Positions 53,102 through 62,739 of a DNA stretch of 64,000 bases are shown here, piece after piece (position 1 is the first letter of the stretch; every line of letters starts with the position of its first letter). Made by a program: the position numbers and the translations under genes. Below the pieces are notes generated by a model. The model had not been told where the DNA came from. It ran no database searches and worked only from the letters and a program-made list of their open reading frames with translations. The stretch is from Clostridium sp. BSD9I1 (GTDB lineage: Bacteria; Bacillota; Clostridia; Clostridiales; Clostridiaceae). The stretch covers positions 62,001 through 126,000 of the forward strand of contig NZ_FYAM01000023.1 in NCBI RefSeq assembly GCF_900185645.1, in the 5' to 3' direction.

Positions 53102-54955
53102 ATGAATAAAATAACCAAACAAACAATTGAACTAATAAATGATGTTCAGTTAAATGAAGAATGTAATATAGAAATAAGTAAAGATAACAAATATGTTATG
53201 AGAATAAAAAAAGATGATAAATTAAAGTATATAGGAAGCAAATATTCAGTAGAAAGAGATATAGAAAGTTTTTATAAAAACATAGGTGAAATTAATTCTC
53301 AAACAATATTTATAATTTTTGGATTAGGTGCTGGAGAACATATTAAACACTTACTGTCTCAATTATCAGAGTATAATAAAGTTTTTATAATAGAGCCTAG
53401 TGCAACTATTATAAAAGAAACAATAAAAATAAGTGATTATAGTTTTATACTACAAGATAATAGAGTAGCACTATGCTATTTTGATGACAAAATAAGAAAA
53501 TATCTAAATGATTTTATTGAAGATCATATGATAGATAATATAAAGATTGCAGTATTTTCAAATTATAATGTGATATTTCAAAATGAATATGAGCTTTTTA
53601 TTAATGAAGTTAAAAGTGTTAAGAAGACTAAAGAGATGGGAAATAATACCCTGAACACTTTTTCACATGTATTGTTTAATAATTTTATTGAAAATGTATT
53701 TACTCTAGACGAATTTTATACTGTTAATTATCTAAAGGATATATATAAAGATAAACCAGCAATTATAGTATCAGCGGGACCATCATTAACTAAAAATGTA
53801 CATTTACTTAAAGAAGTTCAGGATAAGTTTATAATAATATGCGGACCAAGAACTCTAGGAATATTACTGAAAAATGGTATAAATCCGGATTTTTTGTGTG
53901 AAGTAGATCCACAAGAAGAAGTGTACACTTTTGTAAGGGATTATATAGATTTGAAAATACCACTTGTTTTTATGGATTCTGCAAGTAATAAAGTAGTAAA
54001 GGAACATAAGGGTACAAAAATAATTGCTGCAAATCAAGGGATGGAAAAGCATTTAGAAGAGATGCTTGGAATTAAGGTGGATTCACTTATCCAAGGGGGA
54101 TCTGTAGCACATTTTTGTATGGGTTTAGCAGTTTATATGGGCTGCAATACAGTAATATTCATTGGCCAAGATTTAGCATATACTAATGAAAAGTTTCAAG
54201 CAGAAGGAACCTATGCAGGAAAGATTGATGAAAAAAAATATAGTTATGAAAATGATAAAGAAAAATGGAGTAAAGATGAAAGCTATAATGTTTATGTGAA
54301 GGATATAAATGGGAGTTCGGTTAGGACGAGTATAGTACTCAATTCTTATAGGGAAGAATTTGAGGATATTATACAAGACTGCCAAGCAATAAAATTTATA
54401 AATAGCACAGAAGGCGGTGCTCATATAAAAGGTACTGAAGCGATGCCGCTAAAATACTCTATAGATCTATATGCAGTAGAAGCTTTTAATAAAAATTCAA
54501 AAGAAGTACTTCCTAAGCCTATAATAATAGATAAAGAACAATTTATAAAAAGAATGCTTAAAATAATAGATAAGCTAGAAATTATAAAAAAAGCTTGCAA
54601 AGAAGGATTTCAGTATTCAGAGAAGATGCTTTGCTTTTATAAATATAATAAACCTTGTGACATAAATAAAGTGTTTTCTCAATTAGATAGAATAGATGTT
54701 ATTATAAACAATAAAGAAGATTTGGGTTTTTTTGCTTATAAATTAGTTGCTGCAATTGAAAGTGTTATGAGAAATGAAGATCTTAAAGAAAAGGAAAATG
54801 AAACTGAAAAAGAAATGGGTATAAGATTGTCTAAAAGAAGCTTTGAAATATATGCAGTTGTATCAAATGTAGTAGAGGAGTTTATAGAAACTTTAAAAGA
54901 AAAGTTTATATTTGTTCAATGCTTTCAGTTACAGTTAAAAGATAATTTTTATTAA
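53102..54955 (+). CDS. Maf/DUF115 motility accessory glycosyltransferase
   Basis: A 617-residue protein of the Maf (DUF115) family, which transfers nonulosonic acids (pseudaminic, legionaminic) from CMP to flagellin Ser/Thr. Signature segments are FGLGAGEHIKHLL, the central PAIIVSAGPSLTKNVHLLKE (about 220), NPDFLCEVDPQEEVYTF, DSLIQGGSVAHFCMGLAVYM and FIGQDLAYTNEKFQAEG. The long C-terminal helical part is variable. ATG 53102 follows GGGTGAT; the ATG at 53090 precedes that site. The CMP-nonulosonate synthetase at 60494 fits as supplier of its donor. Confidence 0.88.
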   Translation: MNKITKQTIELINDVQLNEECNIEISKDNKYVMRIKKDDKLKYIGSKYSVERDIESFYKNIGEINSQTIFIIFGLGAGEHIKHLLSQLSEYNKVFIIEPSATIIKETIKISDYSFILQDNRVALCYFDDKIRKYLNDFIEDHMIDNIKIAVFSNYNVIFQNEYELFINEVKSVKKTKEMGNNTLNTFSHVLFNNFIENVFTLDEFYTVNYLKDIYKDKPAIIVSAGPSLTKNVHLLKEVQDKFIIICGPRTLGILLKNGINPDFLCEVDPQEEVYTFVRDYIDLKIPLVFMDSASNKVVKEHKGTKIIAANQGMEKHLEEMLGIKVDSLIQGGSVAHFCMGLAVYMGCNTVIFIGQDLAYTNEKFQAEGTYAGKIDEKKYSYENDKEKWSKDESYNVYVKDINGSSVRTSIVLNSYREEFEDIIQDCQAIKFINSTEGGAHIKGTEAMPLKYSIDLYAVEAFNKNSKEVLPKPIIIDKEQFIKRMLKIIDKLEIIKKACKEGFQYSEKMLCFYKYNKPCDINKVFSQLDRIDVIINNKEDLGFFAYKLVAAIESVMRNEDLKEKENETEKEMGIRLSKRSFEIYAVVSNVVEEFIETLKEKFIFVQCFQLQLKDNFY

Positions 54956-54984
54956 ATAGATGGTATTTCTTAATTATAAAGGTT

Positions 54985-56946
54985 GTGAAAAGAAAGTTAG
55001 GTGAAATAGTGAAGAATAAAATAAAAACAGAGCAGCGTTCTTTATTGTGGGATAATTTATTAGAAGATAATTATATAATAAAAAACATTAACTTTAACTA
55101 TGATATAGATAAAGAATTAAATGAAAGATGTATATATAATATTAGTTCGGAGGGTTGTCTAAATTTTTTTTACGAAATAATCGAAGAAATAACTAAAGAT
55201 GATTGTAAATTGATAGCCGAAGATATTGTTGAAACAGAACAAAGAGGATTATTACCTAAAATTAATGTTTCTAATAAAATTGAAAAAGAAGATAGATATT
55301 CACACTATTTTGTAACAAAAGAAATAGATACTAAGTATCTAATATGTATAAATCATTCAGGTTATGTTGGTCCTTATTATTTTATGCTAGCAAATAAGGA
55401 GCATATAGAAAAGTTAGACGAGATTTATGATGAGAAAATAGAGATTAATAAAGGTTTATTAGAAGAAGATAAGATAGATGGATTTATCTCTTATACTTGG
55501 AATAATGGTTGTTGGATAAATCAATATAAGAACAATGTAGTTATCGAAAAAAATGAACAAATATATCATGAAAAACCCATAATACAAAAGGTATTAAATG
55601 TTAAAGAAAATAAAATGATAATGTTAGATATCAATGGTAAAAAACATATAAAATATATCAAAAATTTAAATTCATTTGAAAAAAGATATATCTTGTTATC
55701 GATAAAAACATCAGATATCAATAAGATTGGACTCGACAAATTTATAAAAAACTTATCTTTAGGTAAAAAAGAAGGATATATTTATTTTAAACCAATACAA
55801 GTAAAAGTAAAAACTGTACAAGCTTTTATGATTTATTCGGGCAATCCTAACTTACAATATTTTAACAAACGGAAATCTGAATGGGAAAATATAAGGGAAG
55901 GCCAAAAACTAGATGTATATGATAACATAAAACTAAGAGTAAAAATGAGTAGTGGAGATAGGATAGAGGATATTGTATTTGTATCACCAAAAGAAAAAAG
56001 TTTCAACGGATATAATTTATTGAAAGAAATAAATTTTTCTAATGACTTGGATGTAGAGCTATCAGATAAATTTTATATAGATGAAATGAAATCTTACTTG
56101 CAATTTTTGTATGGCATAGATCGAAAAGTTAAATTAGACACCTTAGTTCCACTTGCCAACGTCCATATCAATAAAAATAATATATCTTTTGCACCTACTA
56201 TTACAGAGAAAGATAACTGGATTAAAAGGAGGGGTATTGCAGATTGTTTATTAAATGAATCTATAGAACCTGAAAAAAGAGAAATAATTATAGTTAATTT
56301 TAGTAAAGAAAGAAATGTTAATTTTTTCATACAATTTTTATATGATTCTAGTTATCGTAAAGCTTTAGATGTTTTAAATAGAGATGGATTTTTAAATGAA
56401 ATCGTTCGTTCAAATGTAAGTCATACGTTATTACATTCATTTAGAAAAGATAAATTGGAATTATATATAGCAAAAGAATTTGATTCTGATGTTCTGGGAA
56501 TATATAGATTAGAACAAACGGATGATTTTTCATATTTAATTAACTTTAAAGAAGGATACGTTCAATTAAACAAATTTGAAAAACAAGTAGAAAGAATTTA
56601 TAATGACAAATTAATTCTAAAAGATACGTTACATCTATATATGAGTTGTATAGACTTTGAAGATTTTATATCATCTCAAAGGAAAGCAGAAGTTTCAGAA
56701 ATTGTTTATGGACTACAGAGTGGATTTGTTTATTTTAAACCTATTAAGATAGTTAACGGTAGTTTTTTTGTGAAAATAAATTCAAAAGGAAATCCAGTAC
56801 TGCAATATTATTTATATAAAGCAGAAAAATGGATTGATGTAAAGAATGAAATTAATGTGGAGAATATTAAAGAGTTAAGAATGAGAGTGAAAATGAATAC
56901 CGATGACTTAATATATAATATAGTAATTTTGGAGCATAGAAAGTAA
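54985..56946 (+). CDS. Unrecognised 653-residue protein with an internal duplication
   Basis: I know no family for this. Two segments, about 259-335 (KKEGYIYFKPIQVKVKTVQA with SGNPNLQYFNKRKSEWENI and KLRVKMSSGDRIEDIVFVSP) and about 575-653 (LQSGFVYFKPIKIVNGSFFV with SKGNPVLQYYLYKAEKWIDV and ELRMRVKMNTDDLIYNIVIL), are clear repeats. The pattern suggests a beta-rich module that could bind sugar. There is no membrane segment or signal peptide, so it is cytoplasmic. The start is GTG 54985 with a poor site; GTG 55009 behind AGGTGA is an alternative. It follows maf closely and may be its partner. Confidence 0.75.
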   Translation: MKRKLGEIVKNKIKTEQRSLLWDNLLEDNYIIKNINFNYDIDKELNERCIYNISSEGCLNFFYEIIEEITKDDCKLIAEDIVETEQRGLLPKINVSNKIEKEDRYSHYFVTKEIDTKYLICINHSGYVGPYYFMLANKEHIEKLDEIYDEKIEINKGLLEEDKIDGFISYTWNNGCWINQYKNNVVIEKNEQIYHEKPIIQKVLNVKENKMIMLDINGKKHIKYIKNLNSFEKRYILLSIKTSDINKIGLDKFIKNLSLGKKEGYIYFKPIQVKVKTVQAFMIYSGNPNLQYFNKRKSEWENIREGQKLDVYDNIKLRVKMSSGDRIEDIVFVSPKEKSFNGYNLLKEINFSNDLDVELSDKFYIDEMKSYLQFLYGIDRKVKLDTLVPLANVHINKNNISFAPTITEKDNWIKRRGIADCLLNESIEPEKREIIIVNFSKERNVNFFIQFLYDSSYRKALDVLNRDGFLNEIVRSNVSHTLLHSFRKDKLELYIAKEFDSDVLGIYRLEQTDDFSYLINFKEGYVQLNKFEKQVERIYNDKLILKDTLHLYMSCIDFEDFISSQRKAEVSEIVYGLQSGFVYFKPIKIVNGSFFVKINSKGNPVLQYYLYKAEKWIDVKNEINVENIKELRMRVKMNTDDLIYNIVILEHRK

Positions 56947-57052
56947 ATTGTTAAGTATTTTAATTAGTTTATATTAAAGAGTTAACAAAAATTAATGGAT
57001 TTTAAAGAAATTGGTTTTATACAATGTAACTGATTGATATTAGGAGGAAAAA

Positions 57053-58723
57053 ATGATTTCAGATCGATTTAAGAATGATGGTATTCCAAGTTGGAATATG
57101 AATGAAGTTCAATTAGAGTATAAAAAATTATTAGAATTTAAAATTAATAGTAAAGAATATGAATTAGAAAAAGTTGATAAGTGTATTTGTGGGAGCAATA
57201 ATTTTGAAGTTTTAAGTGAGAAAGATCGATTTGGGTTAAATTTTACCGCTTGTATATGTAGAAATTGTGGATTAATAACAACATCTCCTAGAATAAAAAA
57301 TGAATATTTAGATCATTTTTATGAAAATGAATATCAAGGTTTAACATTTGGATTTAAGATTGATAATAAAAAGGTTTATCAGACAGATAAAAGTTTAATG
57401 AAGTATAGACTGAACTTTTTAAAGGAACATCTTAATAAACATATTAACTCTATTATTGAAATTGGATGTGGAACAGGTCATAATTTAGTATGTATAAGAA
57501 ATTTTTTAGCTGAGAATGGGGTAAAGTGTAATGTTTATGGTTGTGATTATTCTATGGAATGTATTTTAACTGGAAAGAATGTATTTAATCTAGATATTTA
57601 TCAAGGAAATAGTAAAGTTTTAATAGAAAAGGGATTAAAAGCTGATTTAATAATTCTTAGTCATGTGTTTGAGCACTTTACACAGCCTTTAGAGGAAATA
57701 AAAATTATTAAAGAATTATTAAATGAAAATGGACTTATATATATTGAAGTGCCAGGTATTAAAAATTTAAAAGAAACTGGTATGTATGAGTATGATATGC
57801 TAAAGTATCTTACTTTAGCACACATGTATAATTTTTCGCTAGGAACTTTAGAGAATATAATGAAAATAGCTGGATTTAAACTAGTAAATGGAGATGAGTT
57901 TGTACATTCAATTTTTGCATTAAACTTAGAGAGTAATAAAATAGTTTTAAAAAATTATTATGAAGATATTAATAATAATTTGAAAGAACTTGAGAATTAT
58001 AATGATTTTTATAAACAATTAACGAAAATGTATGCAGAAAAAAACTATAATAATATTATTGGAAAATATATAGGATATAATTTATTAGAGGTATTTTATT
58101 ATTTATATAAATCTTATTTAGAGATTGGAGATAGTAAAGAAGCATTAAATTATTTAATGAAGTACATTGAAAAGGTAGTAAAGGTTAAAAAAGAAATGAG
58201 TATTGAATCATTAAAAAGAGAAGTTAAGGATAATTTTTTTAATGTTGCTTTAAATGATTTGGTTGAATTATTAATAGATTTGGAATATAATGTCGAGGAT
58301 ATTTATCTAAATGCAATATATCGGCTTAGTATAGAATATAAACTAATACGTAAAAAATTATTTAAAAATTTATACTCACAATTTACTTTGAATGAATACC
58401 ATAAAATTTTAAACTGTGTAAGAATAGATTTACCTGAAACAAACTTTTATTTAGGAAAAACATATAAAATTCTTAAACAAAATACAAATGCAATCAATTA
58501 TTTTATTAAATATATTAATTGTATAAATAAAGAAAGCTGGGATACAGAACTAGCCGTTTGTTCTAAGGATTTTATAATATCTGCATATTACCACTTAGGG
58601 GAACTGTACTTAAGTAAAAACAATAAATTAGAAGCTAAAAAATGTTTTGAAAAATCTATTGAACTTTCTGATAGTATACATATAAAAGCTCAAGAGTATT
58701 TGAGAGAAATAGATAATATTTAG
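57053..58723 (+). CDS. SAM methyltransferase with Cys-rich N-terminus and TPR C-terminus
   Basis: A 556-residue protein. Residues about 44-72 hold Cys44/Cys46 and Cys69/Cys72 (CICGSNNF, CICRNCGL), a probable zinc site as in sugar C-methyltransferases. About 135-280 is a class I methyltransferase (IIEIGCGTGHNLVCIR, ADLIILSHVFEHFTQPLEEI, NENGLIYIEVPGIKNLKE). The C-terminal half has TPR-like helices (AYYHLGELYLSKNNKLEAKK). It could methylate the flagellar sugar; the TPR part may dock it to the other TPR proteins of the island. The ribosome site is AGGAGGAAAAA. A degenerate sigma-D-like sequence lies at 57003-57029. Confidence 0.85.
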   Translation: MISDRFKNDGIPSWNMNEVQLEYKKLLEFKINSKEYELEKVDKCICGSNNFEVLSEKDRFGLNFTACICRNCGLITTSPRIKNEYLDHFYENEYQGLTFGFKIDNKKVYQTDKSLMKYRLNFLKEHLNKHINSIIEIGCGTGHNLVCIRNFLAENGVKCNVYGCDYSMECILTGKNVFNLDIYQGNSKVLIEKGLKADLIILSHVFEHFTQPLEEIKIIKELLNENGLIYIEVPGIKNLKETGMYEYDMLKYLTLAHMYNFSLGTLENIMKIAGFKLVNGDEFVHSIFALNLESNKIVLKNYYEDINNNLKELENYNDFYKQLTKMYAEKNYNNIIGKYIGYNLLEVFYYLYKSYLEIGDSKEALNYLMKYIEKVVKVKKEMSIESLKREVKDNFFNVALNDLVELLIDLEYNVEDIYLNAIYRLSIEYKLIRKKLFKNLYSQFTLNEYHKILNCVRIDLPETNFYLGKTYKILKQNTNAINYFIKYINCINKESWDTELAVCSKDFIISAYYHLGELYLSKNNKLEAKKCFEKSIELSDSIHIKAQEYLREIDNI

Positions 58724-58756
58724 TACGTAAAAACATGTTAGAGGGTAGAAAAAGGT

Positions 58757-58909
58757 ATGAATAAAATTCAAGTTCCTTTTTGGAAAAGGCAATGATGGAA
58801 ATATAAAATAAAAAAATCAGAAGCAATAAAATGCTTTTAAAATTGTATAGAGCTTTGTGGTGGTAATCATAAAAAAGCACATGAATATTTAAATAGTACG
58901 TATCAGTAA
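58757..58909 (+). pseudogene. Decayed TPR fragment
   Basis: One frame reads MNKIQVPFWKRQ-stop-WKYKIKKSEAIKCF-stop-NCIELCGGNHKKAHEYLNSTYQ and a final stop. Its second half resembles the last TPR of the gene just upstream (LEAKKCFEKSIELSDSIHIK, then AQEYLREI). Two internal stops make it non-functional. It is probably the remnant of a duplicated or replaced TPR gene. The rest of the gap to 59002 has a 14-bp inverted repeat (58928-58970). Confidence 0.6.
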
Positions 58910-58927
58910 GACTAGAAAGAAACTATT

Positions 58928-58970
58928 CATTTAATATAATTATTATGAAAAATAAGAATTATATTAAATG
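58928..58970 (+). other. 14-bp inverted repeat upstream of the 59003 gene
   Basis: CATTTAATATAATT (58928-58941) and AATTATATTAAATG (58957-58970) pair perfectly around 15 nt. It could end upstream transcription or be an operator; it has no T-run. Confidence 0.45.
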
Positions 58971-59002
58971 GATAGCAAAAATGAATAAAAGGGGGAGAAA
59001 GG

Positions 59003-60472
59003 TTGCATTATTTATTACCTGAATTGAACCATACAGATAACCAGCAGTATATCATATATGGAACTGGTGAAGCAGCAAAACAGTATTTTTTACAAATAAA
59101 GTCACGATATGGAGAAAAATCAGTTAGTTTTTTTCTTGAAACAAATCCTAATAAAAATGAATTTGTGGGAAAGGATGTATTTAGCCCAAGTAAGTTGAAA
59201 ACTATTGATATAAATCGATATAAGTATATTGTGACTTCATTTGCATCAACACAAATCATGATAGATAAATTAGTTTCATTAGGAATAGATGAAAAAATGA
59301 TTATAAGACCTATAAAACCACTTTACAATATGACATTAGGTAGAAATATAGATATTGCTAACGATATATGCTTTTATCCTAAGGTTACTGATAAAAAAGT
59401 TTTACAAGATTTATTAGTGAGGATAGAATGGTATATACCTAAAACTAAATTTAATAATGTGAAATTATATTTAGCTACTGATATAGATAATGTAGAAAAA
59501 TTAGAGAATGTTATTTATGTTGATACAGAACAAATTGAAAAAAAAATGTTGAATTGTGACATTATTTTAGTTTGGGATAAAAAGTCTTTAGATGAAACAA
59601 TCATTGAAGCAAATAAATCAAAAGTATACTGTGTGGATCATATGTTTTATTCAACTGTAGAGTGTCAGACTTATAGAACAATATACTACAATTGTTTAGA
59701 TAATAATGCTAAAGAATATTTTAATAATTTATCAAAGCTGAATTTTGGTGAGTTAGTTAAAAAGAATAAAAATAAACAAAAGGCCTATTTATTTGGAACG
59801 GGACCTTCGCTAGATCAAGCCTATAGATTTGATTATACTAACGGTTTTAATATAGTTTGTAATAGCATAGTTAAAAATCACAGACTACAAAATCATATAA
59901 AACCTGACTTGTTGGTCTTTGCAGATCCTGTATTTCATTTTAGTCCTTGTGAATATGCAAGAAAATTTAGAGAAGATGCTTTAGAGTCAATGAAAAAGTA
60001 TAATGATTTGTATTGCTTGGTGCCAGATTATAATGTTCCTATATTATTAGCTCATTATCCAAATATGAAAGATAAAATTATTGGAATGCCAACTATAAGC
60101 AAAGATAAATTCAACTTTCCTAATATAGAGCATTTTTACACTAGAGGCTCATCAAATATATTGACTTTATTTATGATTCCAGTTGCTTCTTCTATAGCGA
60201 AAGAAATATATATTTTAGGTTGTGATGGAAGACAAAAAAGTGAAACATACTTTTGGAAACATAGCAAGGATGCTCAGTATGAAGGCTTAATGAAAACTGT
60301 TTTTGATATGCATCCATCATTTTTTAGAGATCGTATATACGAAGATTATTATGAAGAACATTGCGAAAATTTAAGAGGATTAATAGAATATGGTGAGGAA
60401 CAAGAGAAAAAGTATTATTCTTTAACTCCTTCATATATTCCTGTACTAAAAGAACGCATGATTTCTAATTAA
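59003..60472 (+). CDS. DUF115-like putative glycosyltransferase with N-terminal Rossmann-like module
   Basis: A 489-residue protein. Residues about 15-85 form a nucleotide-binding-like module (YIIYGTGEAAKQYFLQI) seen in two other proteins of the island. The central and C-terminal part (about 255-440) has KAYLFGTGPSLDQAYRFDYT, IVCNSIVKNHRLQNHIKPDL, VFADPVFHF, and EIYILGCDGRQKSETYFWKH, the general plan of DUF115/sialyltransferase-like proteins and of Maf. The donor and acceptor are unknown. The start is TTG 59003 behind GGGGGAGAAAGG. It is 21 bases before the CMP-sugar synthetase, suggesting they work together. Confidence 0.7.
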   Translation: MHYLLPELNHTDNQQYIIYGTGEAAKQYFLQIKSRYGEKSVSFFLETNPNKNEFVGKDVFSPSKLKTIDINRYKYIVTSFASTQIMIDKLVSLGIDEKMIIRPIKPLYNMTLGRNIDIANDICFYPKVTDKKVLQDLLVRIEWYIPKTKFNNVKLYLATDIDNVEKLENVIYVDTEQIEKKMLNCDIILVWDKKSLDETIIEANKSKVYCVDHMFYSTVECQTYRTIYYNCLDNNAKEYFNNLSKLNFGELVKKNKNKQKAYLFGTGPSLDQAYRFDYTNGFNIVCNSIVKNHRLQNHIKPDLLVFADPVFHFSPCEYARKFREDALESMKKYNDLYCLVPDYNVPILLAHYPNMKDKIIGMPTISKDKFNFPNIEHFYTRGSSNILTLFMIPVASSIAKEIYILGCDGRQKSETYFWKHSKDAQYEGLMKTVFDMHPSFFRDRIYEDYYEEHCENLRGLIEYGEEQEKKYYSLTPSYIPVLKERMISN

Positions 60473-60493
60473 GAAATTAAAGGAAGTGATAAA

Positions 60494-61162
60494 TTGAATA
60501 AAATAGTAGCTTTAGTGCCAATGAAAGGCCATAGTGAAAGAGTTCCAAATAAAAATATTCGAGATTTTGCAGGAGAACCTCTATTTTTTAAAATTTTAGA
60601 ATCACTAGAAAAATCAAGATATATTAAAGATATATATATTGATACGGATAGCGATGTTATTCAGGAACTAGCAATTAAAAATTTTGATGTAAAATTTATT
60701 AGAAGGCCTAAAGAATTAATCGGGGATTTTATATCTATGAATGATATCATCAATTATGATTTAACACAAATAGATTCCCCATATTACATACAAACACATT
60801 CTACTAATCCATTACTAACAACTGAGACAATTGACAAAGTCATAGAGTTTTACTTTGAGAATATTTCTACTTATGATTCGTTGTTTACAGTAACTAGACT
60901 GCAAACTAGGTTATTTGATAAAAATCAAAATGCTATTAATCATAATCCAAATGAATTAATAAGAACACAGGATTTATCACCTGTTTTTGAGGAAAATTCG
61001 AATATATACATGTTTTCAAAGGATAGCTTTATAAAAAATAAGCAAAGAATTGGAAAGAAACCTTATATGTATGAGTTGGATAAATATGAGGCTATTGATA
61101 TTGATGACGAATCAGATTTTATTTTAGCAGAGGCATTATATAATTTGAAATCTATAAAATAA
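60494..61162 (+). CDS. CMP-nonulosonate (acylneuraminate) cytidylyltransferase
   Basis: A 222-residue NeuA/PseF/LegF-type enzyme that makes CMP-activated sialic-acid-like sugars from CTP. Motifs: VALVPMKGHSERVPNKNIRD (the CTP-binding loop, with a Met-Lys variation of the usual IPARGGSK), LFFKILESLEKSRYIKDIYI, IDTDSDVIQEL, QTHSTNPLLTTETID, FEENSNIYMFSKDSF, DIDDESDFILAEALY. The exact sugar cannot be read. The start is TTG behind AAGGAAGTGA. No synthase for the nonulosonate is in the window. Confidence 0.85.
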   Translation: MNKIVALVPMKGHSERVPNKNIRDFAGEPLFFKILESLEKSRYIKDIYIDTDSDVIQELAIKNFDVKFIRRPKELIGDFISMNDIINYDLTQIDSPYYIQTHSTNPLLTTETIDKVIEFYFENISTYDSLFTVTRLQTRLFDKNQNAINHNPNELIRTQDLSPVFEENSNIYMFSKDSFIKNKQRIGKKPYMYELDKYEAIDIDDESDFILAEALYNLKSIK

Positions 61163-61187
61163 GAAAATATAATTTGGAGGACAAAAA

Positions 61188-62717
61188 TTGAAAAATATAA
61201 GCTTGAATAAAGAAGAAACTATTACTGTAGCTACATCTATATCCCCTAAAGATATTGAAAATCAAAGAAATGCAATAAATACGTGGATTGAATTAGGTTT
61301 TCATGTTGTTTCTCTAAATTGTATTGAAGAATATGAAAAATTAAAGCCATACTTTCCAGATATTGAATTTGTAGTAGTTAAAAGAGATGCTAGAAATGAA
61401 TATGGTAAACCATATGTGTATTTCGATGATTTTATGGAGTTTTTTAGAAATTGTGATAGTAAAATATGCGGTATTATCAACTCAGATATCTATTTATTTG
61501 TTGAGAGCCATATTTTTAAAAACTATATTTATAAGCAGGCAGAAAAGTCAATAATTTTTGGATCGCGAATGGATGTAAAATCATTAGATAGTTTAATCGG
61601 AACGATGTTGAATAATGGATTTGATTATTTCTTTTTTGATAGAGAAATTTCATTTTTATATCCTAAAGAAGAGTTTTGTATAGGACAACCAGTATGGGAT
61701 TATTGGATAATTCTTATACCGATCCTTAATAAAGTGAGAATAAAAAAAATTATTAATCCAATAGCTTACCATATTAAACATCCATTAAACTGGAGCAGTG
61801 AAACAGGAGCTAAATTTTTAAAGAGAATACTTAAGAATCACGGAGATAAATTGTCTGAATTCCAAAATGAAATAAAATGGCATAAGCACTTTATTAATTT
61901 ATTAAAAATTATAAATGATCATTGTGAAGAAATTGTCCTTCATAATAATAATGATAAACAGAGAATTTTAGTTGTGTACGATAATTGTGGAGTAAATATT
62001 GAAAAATCTATTACATATAAAAGTATTTTGGAGCAAACATATAATAATTTTAGAATCATCATCGATAAAAGGGAAAATATAGATGCGACTCAATTTGATG
62101 AAGAGTTGATATATTTTATAAGAGAAGGTTGTATTTTAAATAAATACTTTTTGACATTTATGAATGATATAATTAAAAAAAATGATTATGCAGTATGTGG
62201 AATAAAATTAATAGATAATAATAATGGGTTGAATCAAAGTATTTATCCTGTTAATTTATCTACTATGAATTTTAAAATAAATGAGATAATCGAAGAATGT
62301 ATAATTTATAGAACTAAATTTTTACAAAGGGTTAATAAGGATTTTAATAATCTAATGAATGGTACGCTATCATTTGTAGGAGATACTTTAGTTCAACTAA
62401 GTAATATTGAATATATTTCTAGGAGACTTAACAAAATAAAAAGTTCTAAAATATATATTTATGGTGCTGGGGGACATACCAAAGATTTATTCAATAAAAT
62501 AGATTTTTCACAATTTAATATATGTGGAATTTTAGATAGCAATAAAAATTTGGAAGGTTTTGGAGTGAATAATTATCCAATATATCATTTCTCTAAAATA
62601 AATGAATTGCAAATAGATTATATTCTAATATCTTCTCTATCATATGAAAAAGAGATTTATAATCAACTAAAAGAAAGTTTTCAAGAAGATAAGCTAATAA
62701 GGATATACTTTATTTAA
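61188..62717 (+). CDS. Putative glycosyltransferase with C-terminal Rossmann-like module
   Basis: A 509-residue protein. Residues about 1-230 look like a GT-A-type transferase with a possible metal-binding motif in ICGIINSDIYLFVES; VVVKRDARNEYGKPYVYFDD precedes it. About 260-360 recalls a degenerate GT2 start (ILVVYDNCGVNIEKSITYKS, YFIREGCILNKYFLTFMND). About 425-500 is the YIYGAGGHTKDLFNKI module (Rossmann-like, as in NeuD/PglD N-termini). The start is TTG behind TTTGGAGGACA. Function uncertain. Confidence 0.6.
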   Translation: MKNISLNKEETITVATSISPKDIENQRNAINTWIELGFHVVSLNCIEEYEKLKPYFPDIEFVVVKRDARNEYGKPYVYFDDFMEFFRNCDSKICGIINSDIYLFVESHIFKNYIYKQAEKSIIFGSRMDVKSLDSLIGTMLNNGFDYFFFDREISFLYPKEEFCIGQPVWDYWIILIPILNKVRIKKIINPIAYHIKHPLNWSSETGAKFLKRILKNHGDKLSEFQNEIKWHKHFINLLKIINDHCEEIVLHNNNDKQRILVVYDNCGVNIEKSITYKSILEQTYNNFRIIIDKRENIDATQFDEELIYFIREGCILNKYFLTFMNDIIKKNDYAVCGIKLIDNNNGLNQSIYPVNLSTMNFKINEIIEECIIYRTKFLQRVNKDFNNLMNGTLSFVGDTLVQLSNIEYISRRLNKIKSSKIYIYGAGGHTKDLFNKIDFSQFNICGILDSNKNLEGFGVNNYPIYHFSKINELQIDYILISSLSYEKEIYNQLKESFQEDKLIRIYFI

Positions 62718-62739
62718 TAAAACTTATGAGGTGTTAATT

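Noticed and set aside
57003-57029. A seventh island sigma-D promoter upstream of the 57053 methyltransferase
   Set aside because: TAAA is present at the right distance but the -10 reads ATGTAA instead of CGATAA; probably a decayed site, too weak to list.
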